Shown: positions 9,656 through 16,196 of the stretch, piece by piece
Layout of the letters: each line of letters begins with the position of its first letter
Numbering within the stretch: the first letter of the stretch is position 1
Origin: DATDMG01 sp036518955
GTDB lineage: Bacteria > Actinomycetota > Actinomycetes > Actinomycetales > Kineosporiaceae
Direction: 5' to 3'
Assembly (NCBI GenBank): GCA_036518955.1
Contig: DATDMG010000535.1
Location: 1 to 20,091, forward strand
DNA length: 20,091 nucleotides
Notes under the pieces: model-generated
What the model saw: the letters and a program-made list of their open reading frames with translations, nothing else
Told to the model about the DNA's origin: nothing
The model's database searches: none
Made by a program: the position numbers and the translations under genes

Positions 9656-11508
9656 CACTTGCCCTCGTCGACGATCTCGGCGTCCACCACGTCGTCGTTG
9701 CTCCGGGCCGAGGACGACGTGCTGCCGGTGCCGGTGGCACCCCCGCTCTCCGAGGCCGCCGCGTACATCGCCGAGCCGAGCTCCTGGCTCACCTTGGCGA
9801 GGTTCTCGTGCTTGGCCTTCACGGCGTCGATGTCGGTGCCCTCGAGCGCCGTCCTCAGCTCGGCGATCGCGCTCTTCACCTTCTCCTTGCCGTCGGCCGG
9901 CAGCTTCTCGTCGTTCTCGCTGACGAACTTCTCGGTCGAGTAGACGAGCTGCTCGGCGGTGTTGCGAGCCTCGGCCTCCTCGCGGCGCTTGCGGTCCTCC
10001 TCGGCGTGCAGCTCGGCGTCCTTGACCATCCGGTCGATCTCCTCCTTCGACAGCGCGCTGCCGCCGGAGATGACCATCGACTGTTCCTTGCCGGTGCCCC
10101 GGTCCTTGGCGGACACGTGCACGATGCCGTTCGCGTCGATGTCGAAGGTGACCTCGATCTGCGGGACGCCGCGCGGCGCCGGCGCGATGCCGGTCAGCTC
10201 GAAGGTGCCCAGGGCCTTGTTCTCCCGGGCCAGCGACCGCTCACCCTGGAAGACCTGGATCAGCACGCTCGGCTGGTTGTCGTCCGCGGTGGTGAACACC
10301 TCGGACGCCTTCGTCGGGATCGCCGTGTTGCGCTCGATCAGGCGGGTCATGATGCCGCCCTTGGTCTCGATCCCGAGCGACAGCGGCGTGACGTCGATCA
10401 GCAGGACGTCCTTGCGCTCCCCCTTCAGGACGCCGGCCTGCAGGGCCGCACCCACGGCGACGACCTCGTCGGGGTTGACGCCCTTGTTGGGCTCCTTGCC
10501 CCCGGTCAGCTCGCGGACGACCTGCGCGACGGCGGGCATCCGGGTCGAGCCACCGACCAGGACGATGTGGTCGATCTGCGACAGCGAGACGCCGGCGTCC
10601 TTGATGACGGCGCGGAACGGCGCCTTGGTGCGCTCCAGCAGGTCGGCCGTCATCTGCTCGAACTGGGCCCGGGTGAGCTTCTCGTCGAGGTGGACCGGGC
10701 CGTTCTCGGTCATCGACAGGTACTGCAGCGAGATCGTCGTGGCGGTGGAGCTGGACAGCTCCTTCTTCGCCTGCTCGGACGCCTCGCGGAGCCGCTGCAG
10801 CGCGATCTTGTCCTTGCCGAGGTCGACGCCGGTCTGCATCTTCACGGTCTGGATCAGGTGGTCGACGACCCGCTGGTCCCAGTCGTCGCCACCGAGGTGG
10901 TTGTCACCCGAGGTGGCCTTCACCTGGATGGTGGAGAAGCCGTCCTCGTCCTTGCCGACCTCCAGCAGGGACACGTCGAACGTGCCGCCGCCCAGGTCGA
11001 ACACGAGGATGAGCTCGTCCTCCTTGCCCTTGTCCAGCCCGTAGGCGAGCGCGGCGGCGGTCGGCTCGTTGATGATCCGCAGGACGTTCAGGCCCGCGAT
11101 CTCACCAGCCTCCTTGGTCGCCGTCCGCTGTGCGTCGTTGAAGTAGGCCGGGACAGTGATCACCGCGTCGGTGACCTTCTCGCCCAGGTACTCCTCGGCG
11201 TCCCGCTTGAGCTTACCGAGGATGCGCGCGGAGATCTCCTGCGCGGTGTACTTCTTGCCGTCGATGTCGACCCGCCAGGTCGGCTCACCCATGTGGCGCT
11301 TGACCGACCGGATGGTGCGCTCGACGTTGGTCACGGCCTGGCGCTTGGCGACCTCGCCCACCAGCGGCTCACCCGTCTTGGCGAAGGCGACGACGGACGG
11401 CGTGGTCCGGCCGCCCTCAGCGTTCGCGATGACGGTGGGCTCGCCACCCTCGAGAACCGCGACGACGGAGTTCGTCGTGCCCAGGTCGATGCCGACCGCT
11501 CGTGCCAT
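9655..11508 (-). CDS. dnaK: Hsp70 chaperone DnaK
   Basis: This 617-residue protein is the ATP-driven chaperone that works with ClpB, DnaJ and GrpE. The ATPase domain starts MARAVGIDLGTTNSVVAV and includes VITVPAYFNDAQR, IINEPTAAALAYGLD, LVFDLGGGTFDVS and HIVLVGGSTRMPAV. The linker DVLLIDVTPLSLG precedes the substrate-binding domain and helical lid. The tail is Gly/Ser/Thr-rich and ends VVDAEIVDEGK, typical of actinobacterial DnaK. The ATG at 11508 has GGAGGG about 8 nt upstream. The gene leads the dnaK-grpE-dnaJ-hspR operon. Its roughly 130-nt leader contains a HAIR-like repeat and strong hairpins, and a SigR/SigH-like promoter lies upstream. Confidence 0.98.
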   Translation of the reverse strand: MARAVGIDLGTTNSVVAVLEGGEPTVIANAEGGRTTPSVVAFAKTGEPLVGEVAKRQAVTNVERTIRSVKRHMGEPTWRVDIDGKKYTAQEISARILGKLKRDAEEYLGEKVTDAVITVPAYFNDAQRTATKEAGEIAGLNVLRIINEPTAAALAYGLDKGKEDELILVFDLGGGTFDVSLLEVGKDEDGFSTIQVKATSGDNHLGGDDWDQRVVDHLIQTVKMQTGVDLGKDKIALQRLREASEQAKKELSSSTATTISLQYLSMTENGPVHLDEKLTRAQFEQMTADLLERTKAPFRAVIKDAGVSLSQIDHIVLVGGSTRMPAVAQVVRELTGGKEPNKGVNPDEVVAVGAALQAGVLKGERKDVLLIDVTPLSLGIETKGGIMTRLIERNTAIPTKASEVFTTADDNQPSVLIQVFQGERSLARENKALGTFELTGIAPAPRGVPQIEVTFDIDANGIVHVSAKDRGTGKEQSMVISGGSALSKEEIDRMVKDAELHAEEDRKRREEAEARNTAEQLVYSTEKFVSENDEKLPADGKEKVKSAIAELRTALEGTDIDAVKAKHENLAKVSQELGSAMYAAASESGGATGTGSTSSSARSNDDVVDAEIVDEGK

Positions 11509-11544
11509 CTGTGGATCCCTCCGTGTGGATCATCAACCGGTGTG

Positions 11545-11563
11545 GTGGTGACCGGGTCACCAC
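11545..11563. promoter_or_regulatory. 19-bp palindrome in the dnaK leader
   Basis: GTGGTGACC (11545-11553), one central base and GGTCACCAC (11555-11563) form a perfect 9+9 bp palindrome 37 bp upstream of the dnaK ATG. In RNA it would fold as an 8-bp stem with a 3-nt loop. It could be a regulator operator or an mRNA structure. It is not a HAIR or CIRCE sequence. Confidence 0.7.
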
Positions 11564-11575
11564 GGGATCAGCGTG

Positions 11576-11606
11576 GGGGCGTCGCCCCGAGATTGTCAAT
11601 TCGGGG
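11576..11606 (-). promoter_or_regulatory. Two mutually exclusive hairpins in the dnaK leader
   Basis: On the minus strand, CCCCGA (11606-11601) can pair with TCGGGG (11590-11585) across a 10-nt loop. The same GGGG, with a following C (GGGGC, 11588-11584), can instead pair with GCCCC (11580-11576) across GAC. Only one stem can form at a time. Whether this acts as a switch is speculation. Confidence 0.4.
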
Positions 11607-11615
11607 CTGACGAAA

Positions 11616-11636
11616 CCTGAGCCGCGGTGACTCACC
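11616..11636. promoter_or_regulatory. Degenerate HAIR-like element of the dnaK operon
   Basis: CCTGAGC, a 7-nt spacer and ACTCACC (plus strand) match CTTGAGT-N7-ACTCAAG at 5 of 7 positions in each arm, with the exact N7 spacing. The element starts just downstream of the predicted -10 of the SigR/SigH-like promoter, where a bound repressor would block transcription. It is weaker than the clpB site. Confidence 0.6.
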
Positions 11637-11642
11637 TTGACC

Positions 11643-11668
11643 AACCTCGGCAGGCGGACGGGCATTCC
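11643..11668 (-). promoter_or_regulatory. SigR/SigH-like promoter of dnaK
   Basis: On the minus strand GGAAT (11668-11664), exactly 18 nt, and GTTG (from 11645) match the SigR consensus GGAAT-N18-GTT. A similar GGAAC-N18-GTT sits upstream of clpB. The predicted start near 11636 would give a leader of roughly 128 nt. An alternative housekeeping-like pair is TTGGTC (11644-11639) and TCAGGT (11620-11615), 18 nt apart, which is weaker. Confidence 0.6.
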
Positions 11669-11688
11669 TGAGTGCCTGGACGACGTCC

Positions 11689-11707
11689 GCGTCCGACCCC
11701 CGGACGC
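11689..11707 (-). terminator. Hairpin terminator candidate downstream of the membrane-anchored protein gene
   Basis: GCGTCCG (11689-11695), a 5-nt loop and CGGACGC (11701-11707) form a perfect 7-bp GC-rich stem. It begins 20 nt beyond the stop codon of the 11727-12650 gene and lies before the dnaK promoter. No U-tract follows, which is usual in high-GC actinobacteria. Confidence 0.5.
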
Positions 11708-11726
11708 CGACCACCGCGCGGGTCGG

Positions 11727-12650
11727 TCACGCCGTCCCGGGATGCGGGCCCGCCTGCGCCGGCAGCGACGAGCCGGTCGGCGACGGCACCGGCGTCAGCC
11801 ACGTCAGCGGGCGCGGCGCCTCACGCACCCAGGCCCGATCGCCCCGGCACCCGAACACGACCTCATCCGCCTCGGTGCCCCGGGCGAACCGCACGGTCAC
11901 CTGCGCCGGACCGTTGAGAGCCCACCGCCCGCTCCAGCCCTGATGCATGATCGCCCGGGCGTCGCCCAGTTCCGAGTCGCCCACCTCCGACGCCGTGCAC
12001 CCGAGGTACACCTGGCCGCCACGGGCCGGGTACGCGTAGGCCGACGACCGGGACGGGCCAGATGTTCCCGACGGGCCGGACGTCCCCCCGGGCCCGGTCG
12101 CCGCGCCGGAGGTCGTGGTCGCCCCACCGACGCCGAAGATCATCTCGCCGCCGGACGGCCCGGGGGACCCGCTGCCCGCCGGTGCGCCCGCTCCTCCGGT
12201 CCAGATCGCGGCCGGGCCGACCCCGTCCGCCGGGTCGGTGGCGGAACCCGAGCCCGAGCCCGGGGCCGGGCCAGTCCCCGAGCCCGATCCCGGACCACCG
12301 CCGGAGGGCGTCGCGCCGGACCGCGCCCCGGACGAGGACCCGGGCGCCGCCCCCGAGGCGTGGCCCGGGGTCGCGACGCCGGGGGGAGCCCCTCGCCCGG
12401 GGCTGGACGTCGCGGGCGCACCGCCGACGGACGTCACCCCGCCCTGGACGACGCGGTCGGCCGGCCGGTTGCCCGCCAGGTGGAGCGGGCCGGCGAGCCG
12501 GCCGCTCACCGCGGCACGCCCGTCACCGAGGACCATGCGACGGTTGCGGGACGCGGCGGACGACATGGTCACCCAGACCAGGGCCCCTGCAGCCAGTACT
12601 GCCAGCAACCATGCGCACATGGCGATCACCAGGCCACGGACCCGTTCCAC
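11727..12650 (-). CDS. Membrane-anchored protein with a Gly/Ser/Pro low-complexity linker, unknown function
   Basis: I do not recognise a family. The 307-residue product has a single N-terminal membrane span (about residues 6-28, VIAMCAWLLAVLAAGALVWV) and a short region to about residue 75. A long Gly/Ser/Pro/Ala linker follows (about 76-203, including GSGSGTGPAPGSGSGSAT). A compact C-terminal domain (204-285) has Cys218 and Cys268, which might form a disulfide, and a VTVRFARGTEADEVVFGCRG segment. The topology predicts an extracytoplasmic C-terminus on a long flexible stalk. The GTG at 12650 has GGAGG 6 nt upstream. It is divergent, with a 93-bp gap, from the two-component genes, which makes it a candidate target or partner of that system. 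A GC-rich frame on the opposite strand lacks start signals and domains. Confidence 0.75.
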   Translation of the reverse strand: MERVRGLVIAMCAWLLAVLAAGALVWVTMSSAASRNRRMVLGDGRAAVSGRLAGPLHLAGNRPADRVVQGGVTSVGGAPATSSPGRGAPPGVATPGHASGAAPGSSSGARSGATPSGGGPGSGSGTGPAPGSGSGSATDPADGVGPAAIWTGGAGAPAGSGSPGPSGGEMIFGVGGATTTSGAATGPGGTSGPSGTSGPSRSSAYAYPARGGQVYLGCTASEVGDSELGDARAIMHQGWSGRWALNGPAQVTVRFARGTEADEVVFGCRGDRAWVREAPRPLTWLTPVPSPTGSSLPAQAGPHPGTA

Positions 12651-12705
12651 CCCCGCCCTCCCGACATCACGTTCAGTGAAGCAATGGGCCTCTGACCAGG
12701 GCACG

Positions 12706-12746
12706 TTGCCACGCACCCCACCTGAGGCGTTACCGTCCGGGGTGTG
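12706..12746 (+). promoter_or_regulatory. Promoter and leaderless start of the response-regulator gene
   Basis: TTGCCA (12706-12711) and TACCGT (12731-12736) are separated by 19 nt. The GTG at 12744 follows the -10 by 7 nt, and there is no Shine-Dalgarno sequence. A leaderless transcript is likely. TACCGT is the same hexamer seen before the gene at 4201. Confidence 0.6.
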
Positions 12747-13430
12747 GCCGTGATCCTGCTCGTTGAGGACGACGCGGGAATCCGCTCTGCCCTCAGTCGC
12801 GCCTTGACCGACCGTGGGCACGCCGTCCAGTGGCAACCGGGGGGTCTGCAAGGGTTGCAGGCGGTGATCGACGACCGCCCGGACGTGGTCCTGCTGGACC
12901 TCGGACTGCCGGACGTCGACGGACTCCAGGTCCTCACCATGATGCGTTCCGTCAGCGACGTGCCGGTGATCGTCGTCACCGCGCGCGACGATGACGCCGA
13001 CATCGTCCGCGCTCTGGACGCCGGGGCGGACGACTTCGTCACCAAGCCGTTCGGCGCCGACCACCTGGAGGCGAGGATCCGGGCCGTGCTGCGGCGGAGC
13101 GGATCCCACCGGGCGGACGGGTCGATCACGGTCGGCGAACTGGTCGTCGACCCGAAGACGCGGACCGCGACCCTCGAGGACCGGCCGCTGGAGCTGTCCC
13201 GCAAGGAGTTCGACCTGCTCCTCGCGCTGGCTCAGCGGGCCGGTGAGGTGGTCACCAAGCGTGAGTTGCTGGCCGAGGTATGGCGCCAGCCCTACGGCGG
13301 CGGCGACCGGACCGTCGACGTCCACCTGTCGTGGCTGCGCCGCAAGCTCGGCGAGACCGCCGCGGAGCCGCGCTACCTGCACAGCAGCCGAGGAGTCGGG
13401 GTGCGGCTGGCACCCCCCGGAGAGGTCTGA
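12744..13430 (+). CDS. OmpR-family response regulator
   Basis: This 228-residue protein has a receiver domain (1-118) with acidic pocket Glu8/Asp9/Asp10, phosphoacceptor Asp52 in VVLLDLGLPD, Thr79 in VIVVTAR and Lys101 in FVTKPFG. A winged-helix DNA-binding domain follows (about 128-226), including LSRKEFDLLLALAQRAGEVV and the recognition helix region RTVDVHLSWLRRKLGE. All residues expected for phosphorylation are present. It is followed after 11 bp by its histidine kinase gene, and the pair is clearly an operon. The target is unknown. The divergent membrane protein and the repeats after the kinase gene are candidates. Confidence 0.96.
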   Translation: MAVILLVEDDAGIRSALSRALTDRGHAVQWQPGGLQGLQAVIDDRPDVVLLDLGLPDVDGLQVLTMMRSVSDVPVIVVTARDDDADIVRALDAGADDFVTKPFGADHLEARIRAVLRRSGSHRADGSITVGELVVDPKTRTATLEDRPLELSRKEFDLLLALAQRAGEVVTKRELLAEVWRQPYGGGDRTVDVHLSWLRRKLGETAAEPRYLHSSRGVGVRLAPPGEV

Positions 13431-13441
13431 GGCTCGTCCGG

Positions 13442-14725
13442 GTGCGCCGCCAACTGACCCTTCTTGTCGGAGCCACCACATCAGCAGTCGTCCTGGCCTT
13501 CCTGATTCCGCTGGCTCTGGTCTCGCGCGTCAGGGCGGAGGACCTGGCCGTCACCGCCGCGACGTCCCAGACGCTCTCCGCCGTGAACGCGGCGGTGAGC
13601 ACCCGGGACGTGAAGGACATTCCGGGCCTGGTCGCCCGGTTCGTGGGCACCACGCGCTTCGGCCGGACGACGGTCTATCTCGGGAACGGCGCCGTGATCG
13701 GCCCCGACCCGGCGGATGCCCAGATCAAGCAGGCCATGCGCAACGGCGACTCGGGCACCTACCCGATCGACGACGGCGCAGCCGTGATCACCACCAGCAC
13801 CGGACCGGCGGGCACCATCGCGGCCCGCACGATCGTGCCCCGGGACATCCTGCACCAGGGCGTCGCCCAGACGACGGCCTCGCTGGCGGCCCTCGGCATG
13901 GTCCTGCTGCTGGGTGCGATGTTCGCGGCCGACCGACTGGGACGCCGGATCAGCGCCCCGGTCCGACGGCTCGCCGGGGCCGCCGAGACGATGCGCGACG
14001 GCAATCTCGACGTCCGGATCCCGGAGCGTGGGACCTCCGAAGTGGTGGCGCTCGCCGCGGCGCTGAACCAGCTGGCCGCCAGGGTGCAGAAGCAGATGGC
14101 CGAGAGCCGCGACTCGGTCGCCGACCTGTCGCACCGGCTCCGCACGCCGGTGACCGCGTTGCGACTGGACACCGACAGCGTCGCCGACCCGGAGGTCGCC
14201 GAGCGGCTTCGCCAGCACGTCACCCAGCTGGAGCGGACCGTGGACGCCATCGTGCACGACGCCCGCCGTCCGACCCGGGCCGGCGGCGACTCCTGTGACG
14301 TCGGCAAGGTCGTCAAGGAGCGGGCGGACTTCTGGTCCGCCCTGGCCGAGGAGCAGGGCCGGCAGATGAGGATCTCGGTGCCACCGGACCGGGCGCTGCG
14401 GGCCCGGCTGGACGCGTCCGACCTGAGCGACGTCGTCGACGTCCTGATCGACAACGTGTTCGCGCACACCGAGGAGGGGGTGCCCCTGGAGGTCTGGGTG
14501 GCACCGCGCCCGAACGGAGCGGTCGTGCTGACCGTCGAAGACGGCGGTCAAGGTCTCCCCCAGGCCGACATCATCGCGCGCGGATCCTCCGGAGCCGGTT
14601 CGACCGGGCTCGGGATGGACATCGTGCGCCGGGCGGCGAACGCCTCCGGCGGCACCATGGAGGTGGGTAGGTCCCGGCTCGGCGGCGCCCTCATCCGGGT
14701 GGTCTTCGGACCGCCCGAGCGGTGA
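13442..14725 (+). CDS. Membrane sensor histidine kinase
   Basis: This 427-residue kinase starts at a GTG at 13442 (VRRQLTLLVGATTS), with GAGG about 9 nt upstream overlapping the regulator's end. It has TM1 (about 5-28), an extracytoplasmic sensor of about 110 residues (30-140) with no recognised fold, TM2 (143-164), HAMP (165-217), a dimerisation helix with His231 in DLSHRLRTPVTALRL, and a HATPase domain with Asn338 (LIDNVFAHT), G1 VEDGGQGL (365-372) and G2 GSTGLGMDI (386-394). All catalytic boxes are present. The frame is open further upstream, but that part overlaps the regulator gene and has no kinase-like features. The signal sensed cannot be deduced. Confidence 0.95.
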   Translation: MRRQLTLLVGATTSAVVLAFLIPLALVSRVRAEDLAVTAATSQTLSAVNAAVSTRDVKDIPGLVARFVGTTRFGRTTVYLGNGAVIGPDPADAQIKQAMRNGDSGTYPIDDGAAVITTSTGPAGTIAARTIVPRDILHQGVAQTTASLAALGMVLLLGAMFAADRLGRRISAPVRRLAGAAETMRDGNLDVRIPERGTSEVVALAAALNQLAARVQKQMAESRDSVADLSHRLRTPVTALRLDTDSVADPEVAERLRQHVTQLERTVDAIVHDARRPTRAGGDSCDVGKVVKERADFWSALAEEQGRQMRISVPPDRALRARLDASDLSDVVDVLIDNVFAHTEEGVPLEVWVAPRPNGAVVLTVEDGGQGLPQADIIARGSSGAGSTGLGMDIVRRAANASGGTMEVGRSRLGGALIRVVFGPPER

Positions 14726-14781
14726 GTTCCGCCTGCCGCGGCACGGCCGACCGCACTGCCTCACCCTACCGGCCTTTCCCA

Positions 14782-14814
14782 CGCAGGTACGGGCCGTTCC
14801 GCGCAGGTACGGGC
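14782..14814. repeat. 13-bp direct repeat with a 20-bp period
   Basis: CGCAGGTACGGGC occurs at 14782-14794 and 14802-14814. The 20-bp period is close to two helical turns, the spacing typical of tandem sites for dimeric regulators such as OmpR-family proteins. The repeats lie just after the kinase gene and before its terminator hairpin. Confidence 0.85.
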
Positions 14815-14819
14815 GCGAC

Positions 14820-14844
14820 GGGCCCAGGGCTCCACCCTGGGCCC
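14820..14844 (+). terminator. Terminator-like hairpin after the two-component operon
   Basis: GGGCCCAGGG (14820-14829), loop CTCCA and CCCTGGGCCC (14835-14844) form a perfect 10-bp stem about 95 nt past the kinase stop codon. No U-tract follows. Confidence 0.75.
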
Positions 14845-15005
14845 TCAGCATTCCGGGCATGCCGTCATGGGCGCCTCGTCGCAGGATCAAGCCCCCGCAA
14901 AGGGGGACAACCTCCGGTTACGGTCGGCTTCTGGCACTGCTTGAGAGCGTGCTGGGACGGCTCACCGACCAGCTGTTCACCATGCGTAGCAGATCTCGCA
15001 CCCAC

Positions 15006-15029
15006 GACCGGGACACCGACCGGGACGCC
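15006..15029. repeat. 12-bp tandem repeat upstream of apbE
   Basis: GACCGGGACACC (15006-15017) is followed directly by GACCGGGACGCC (15018-15029) and then a decaying third copy starting GACCG. It lies 60-83 bp upstream of the apbE ATG. Confidence 0.8.
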
Positions 15030-15077
15030 GACCGCGGCGACCTCCAGGGGTTCCTGGACGTAACCGGTGATCCGGCA

Positions 15078-15091
15078 GACTGTGGTCGATG
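15078..15091 (+). promoter_or_regulatory. Possible -10 and leaderless start of apbE
   Basis: GACTGT (15078-15083) precedes the ATG at 15089 by 5 nt. There is no Shine-Dalgarno sequence. The same ACTGTGG string precedes the small membrane-peptide gene at 18020. The hexamer is a weak match to TAnnnT. Confidence 0.4.
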
Positions 15092-16063
15092 CCGAACCCG
15101 ACCACGGTCCCTGACGACCACGCGCCCGACACCTACGGGCAGGCGCAGTGGCGCGCTCTCGGTACCTACGTGCAGCTCGTCGTGGCCGGCGAGCGGCACC
15201 TGGGAGCCGCCCGGGGGATCGCCGTCCGGCTCCTGGACCAGGTGGACCGTGCCTGCAGCCGGTTCCGGCCGGACTCCGACCTGGTCCGCGCCAACCGCAA
15301 TGCCGGCTCCTGGACGCGGGTCGACCCGCTGTTGGCCGCCGCGGTCACGGTCGCCGTCCGGGCCGCCGAGGAGACGGACGGCCAGGTCGATCCGACACTG
15401 GGGCACAGCCTGGTGGCGGCGGGCTACGACCGCGACTACGACGAGCTGCGCCGCCGCGGTGAAGGTCCGGCGGCGGTCCCGGTGCCGGCCGTGGCCGACG
15501 CCTGGCGCTGGATCCGGGTCGACCCGGAGGGCGCCGTGCTGGTGCCCGCCGGCACTGCCCTCGACCTCGGCGCCACCTGCAAGGCGTTCGCCGCGGATCT
15601 GATCGCGGCGAGGATCGGCGGCGAGACCGGCGCCGGCTGCGTGCTGAGCCTCGGCGGGGACGTCGCGGTGGGCGTGCCGCCGTCCGGACCCGCCGGGGAC
15701 GACGACCTGGTGCCGTGGCCGGTCACGGTCGCGGAGACCCCGCAGGACCCGCCCGACGCCCGGGTGACGCTGCTCACCGGCGGGCTGGCGACGTCCACGG
15801 TCCTGGCCCGGCGGTGGCACCGCGGCGGGCGGCTGGTGCACCACCTGCTCGACCCGGCCACCGGTCGCTCGGTGGAGCCGCGCTGGCGCACCGTCAGCGT
15901 CACCGCCCACAGCTGCCTGGCTGCCAACACGGCCAGCACCGCGGCCGTCGTGATCGGTTCCCGGGCGGCCGGCTGGCTCGCCGACCGGGGCCTCGCGGCA
16001 CGGCTCGTGGACGCCGAGGGCGCTGTCACGTACGTCGGCGCCTGGGCCGAGGAGACGGCGTGA
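15089..16063 (+). CDS. apbE: FAD:protein FMN transferase (ApbE family)
   Basis: This 324-residue protein transfers FMN from FAD to a Thr/Ser of an acceptor protein, acting on extracytoplasmic or redox partners. Matching segments are LLDQVDRACSRFRPDSDLVRAN (49-70), TDGQVDPTLG (96-105), GTALDLGATCKAFAADLIA (155-173), LSLGGDVAVG (187-196), HHLLDPATGR (251-260) and LAANTASTAAVVIG (277-290). The usual metal-binding Asp of the last motif is Asn280 here, a variant I believe is common in actinobacterial homologues. No lipoprotein signal peptide is visible, so it may act in the cytoplasm. No acceptor motif of the D-x-x-(S/T)-G-A-(S/T) type was noticed in the window. It is followed by the NuoF-like gene. 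Confidence 0.9.
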   Translation: MPNPTTVPDDHAPDTYGQAQWRALGTYVQLVVAGERHLGAARGIAVRLLDQVDRACSRFRPDSDLVRANRNAGSWTRVDPLLAAAVTVAVRAAEETDGQVDPTLGHSLVAAGYDRDYDELRRRGEGPAAVPVPAVADAWRWIRVDPEGAVLVPAGTALDLGATCKAFAADLIAARIGGETGAGCVLSLGGDVAVGVPPSGPAGDDDLVPWPVTVAETPQDPPDARVTLLTGGLATSTVLARRWHRGGRLVHHLLDPATGRSVEPRWRTVSVTAHSCLAANTASTAAVVIGSRAAGWLADRGLAARLVDAEGAVTYVGAWAEETA

Positions 16064-16112
16064 ACGGCGGGCGTGGGCGTGGGCGTGACGTTCGGCGTGG
16101 TGCGGATCGCAA

Positions 16113-16128
16113 CGCTGGTTCACCAGCG
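16113..16128. promoter_or_regulatory. 16-bp inverted repeat upstream of the NuoF-like gene
   Basis: CGCTGGT (16113-16119), TC and ACCAGCG (16122-16128) form a perfect 7-2-7 inverted repeat in the 133-bp gap after apbE. TTGACG (16133-16138) follows directly. It could be an operator, or a weak terminator of apbE; no U-tract is present. Confidence 0.45.
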
Positions 16129-16196
16129 ACGGTTGACGGTATGACTGGAGGCGGGCCGGGGGCGGCGGGCGTGATGGACGGGCGTGAGGAGACGTC

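Larger units (their letters stand above)
14726..15088. other. 363-bp intergenic region between the kinase and apbE genes
   Basis: I find no convincing gene. The stretch holds a pair of 13-bp direct repeats, a strong terminator-like hairpin, a second hairpin CCCCC-GCAAA-GGGGG (14892-14906), a 12-bp tandem repeat (15006-15029) and the apbE start signal. A plus-strand open frame from 14859 runs into apbE, but it lacks a ribosome-binding site and good codon bias. The hairpin-rich 14860-15080 part could be an RNA leader, but it matches no riboswitch I recognise. Confidence 0.6.

Noticed and set aside
7148..9943. 931-codon open frame opposite hspR, dnaJ and grpE
   Set aside because: Antisense to three unmistakable chaperone genes. 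It is a GC-rich artefact with no recognisable motif.
11585..11606. CIRCE (HrcA) operator in the dnaK leader
   Set aside because: The inverted repeat there is CCCCGA-N10-TCGGGG, not TTAGCACTC-N9-GAGTGCTAA.
9808..11610. 600-codon open frame opposite dnaK
   Set aside because: Antisense reading of conserved dnaK codons, with no domains. Known antisense dnaK frames are artefacts of codon bias.
12115..12753. Plus-strand Pro-rich frame opposite the stalked membrane protein
   Set aside because: It lacks a membrane or folded segment, overlaps the response-regulator start, and has no good ribosome-binding site. The minus frame has a signal/anchor and a perfect Shine-Dalgarno.
14860..15088. Riboswitch or small RNA upstream of apbE
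   Set aside because: Hairpins are present, but I could match no riboswitch core (FMN, cobalamin, c-di-AMP, c-di-GMP), so no call is made beyond the intergenic description.
14859..15602. Plus-strand frame from 14859 running into apbE
   Set aside because: No Shine-Dalgarno, mixed third-position bias, and it overlaps apbE in another frame. It contains only Asp/Arg/Thr-rich sequence from the local 12-bp repeat.
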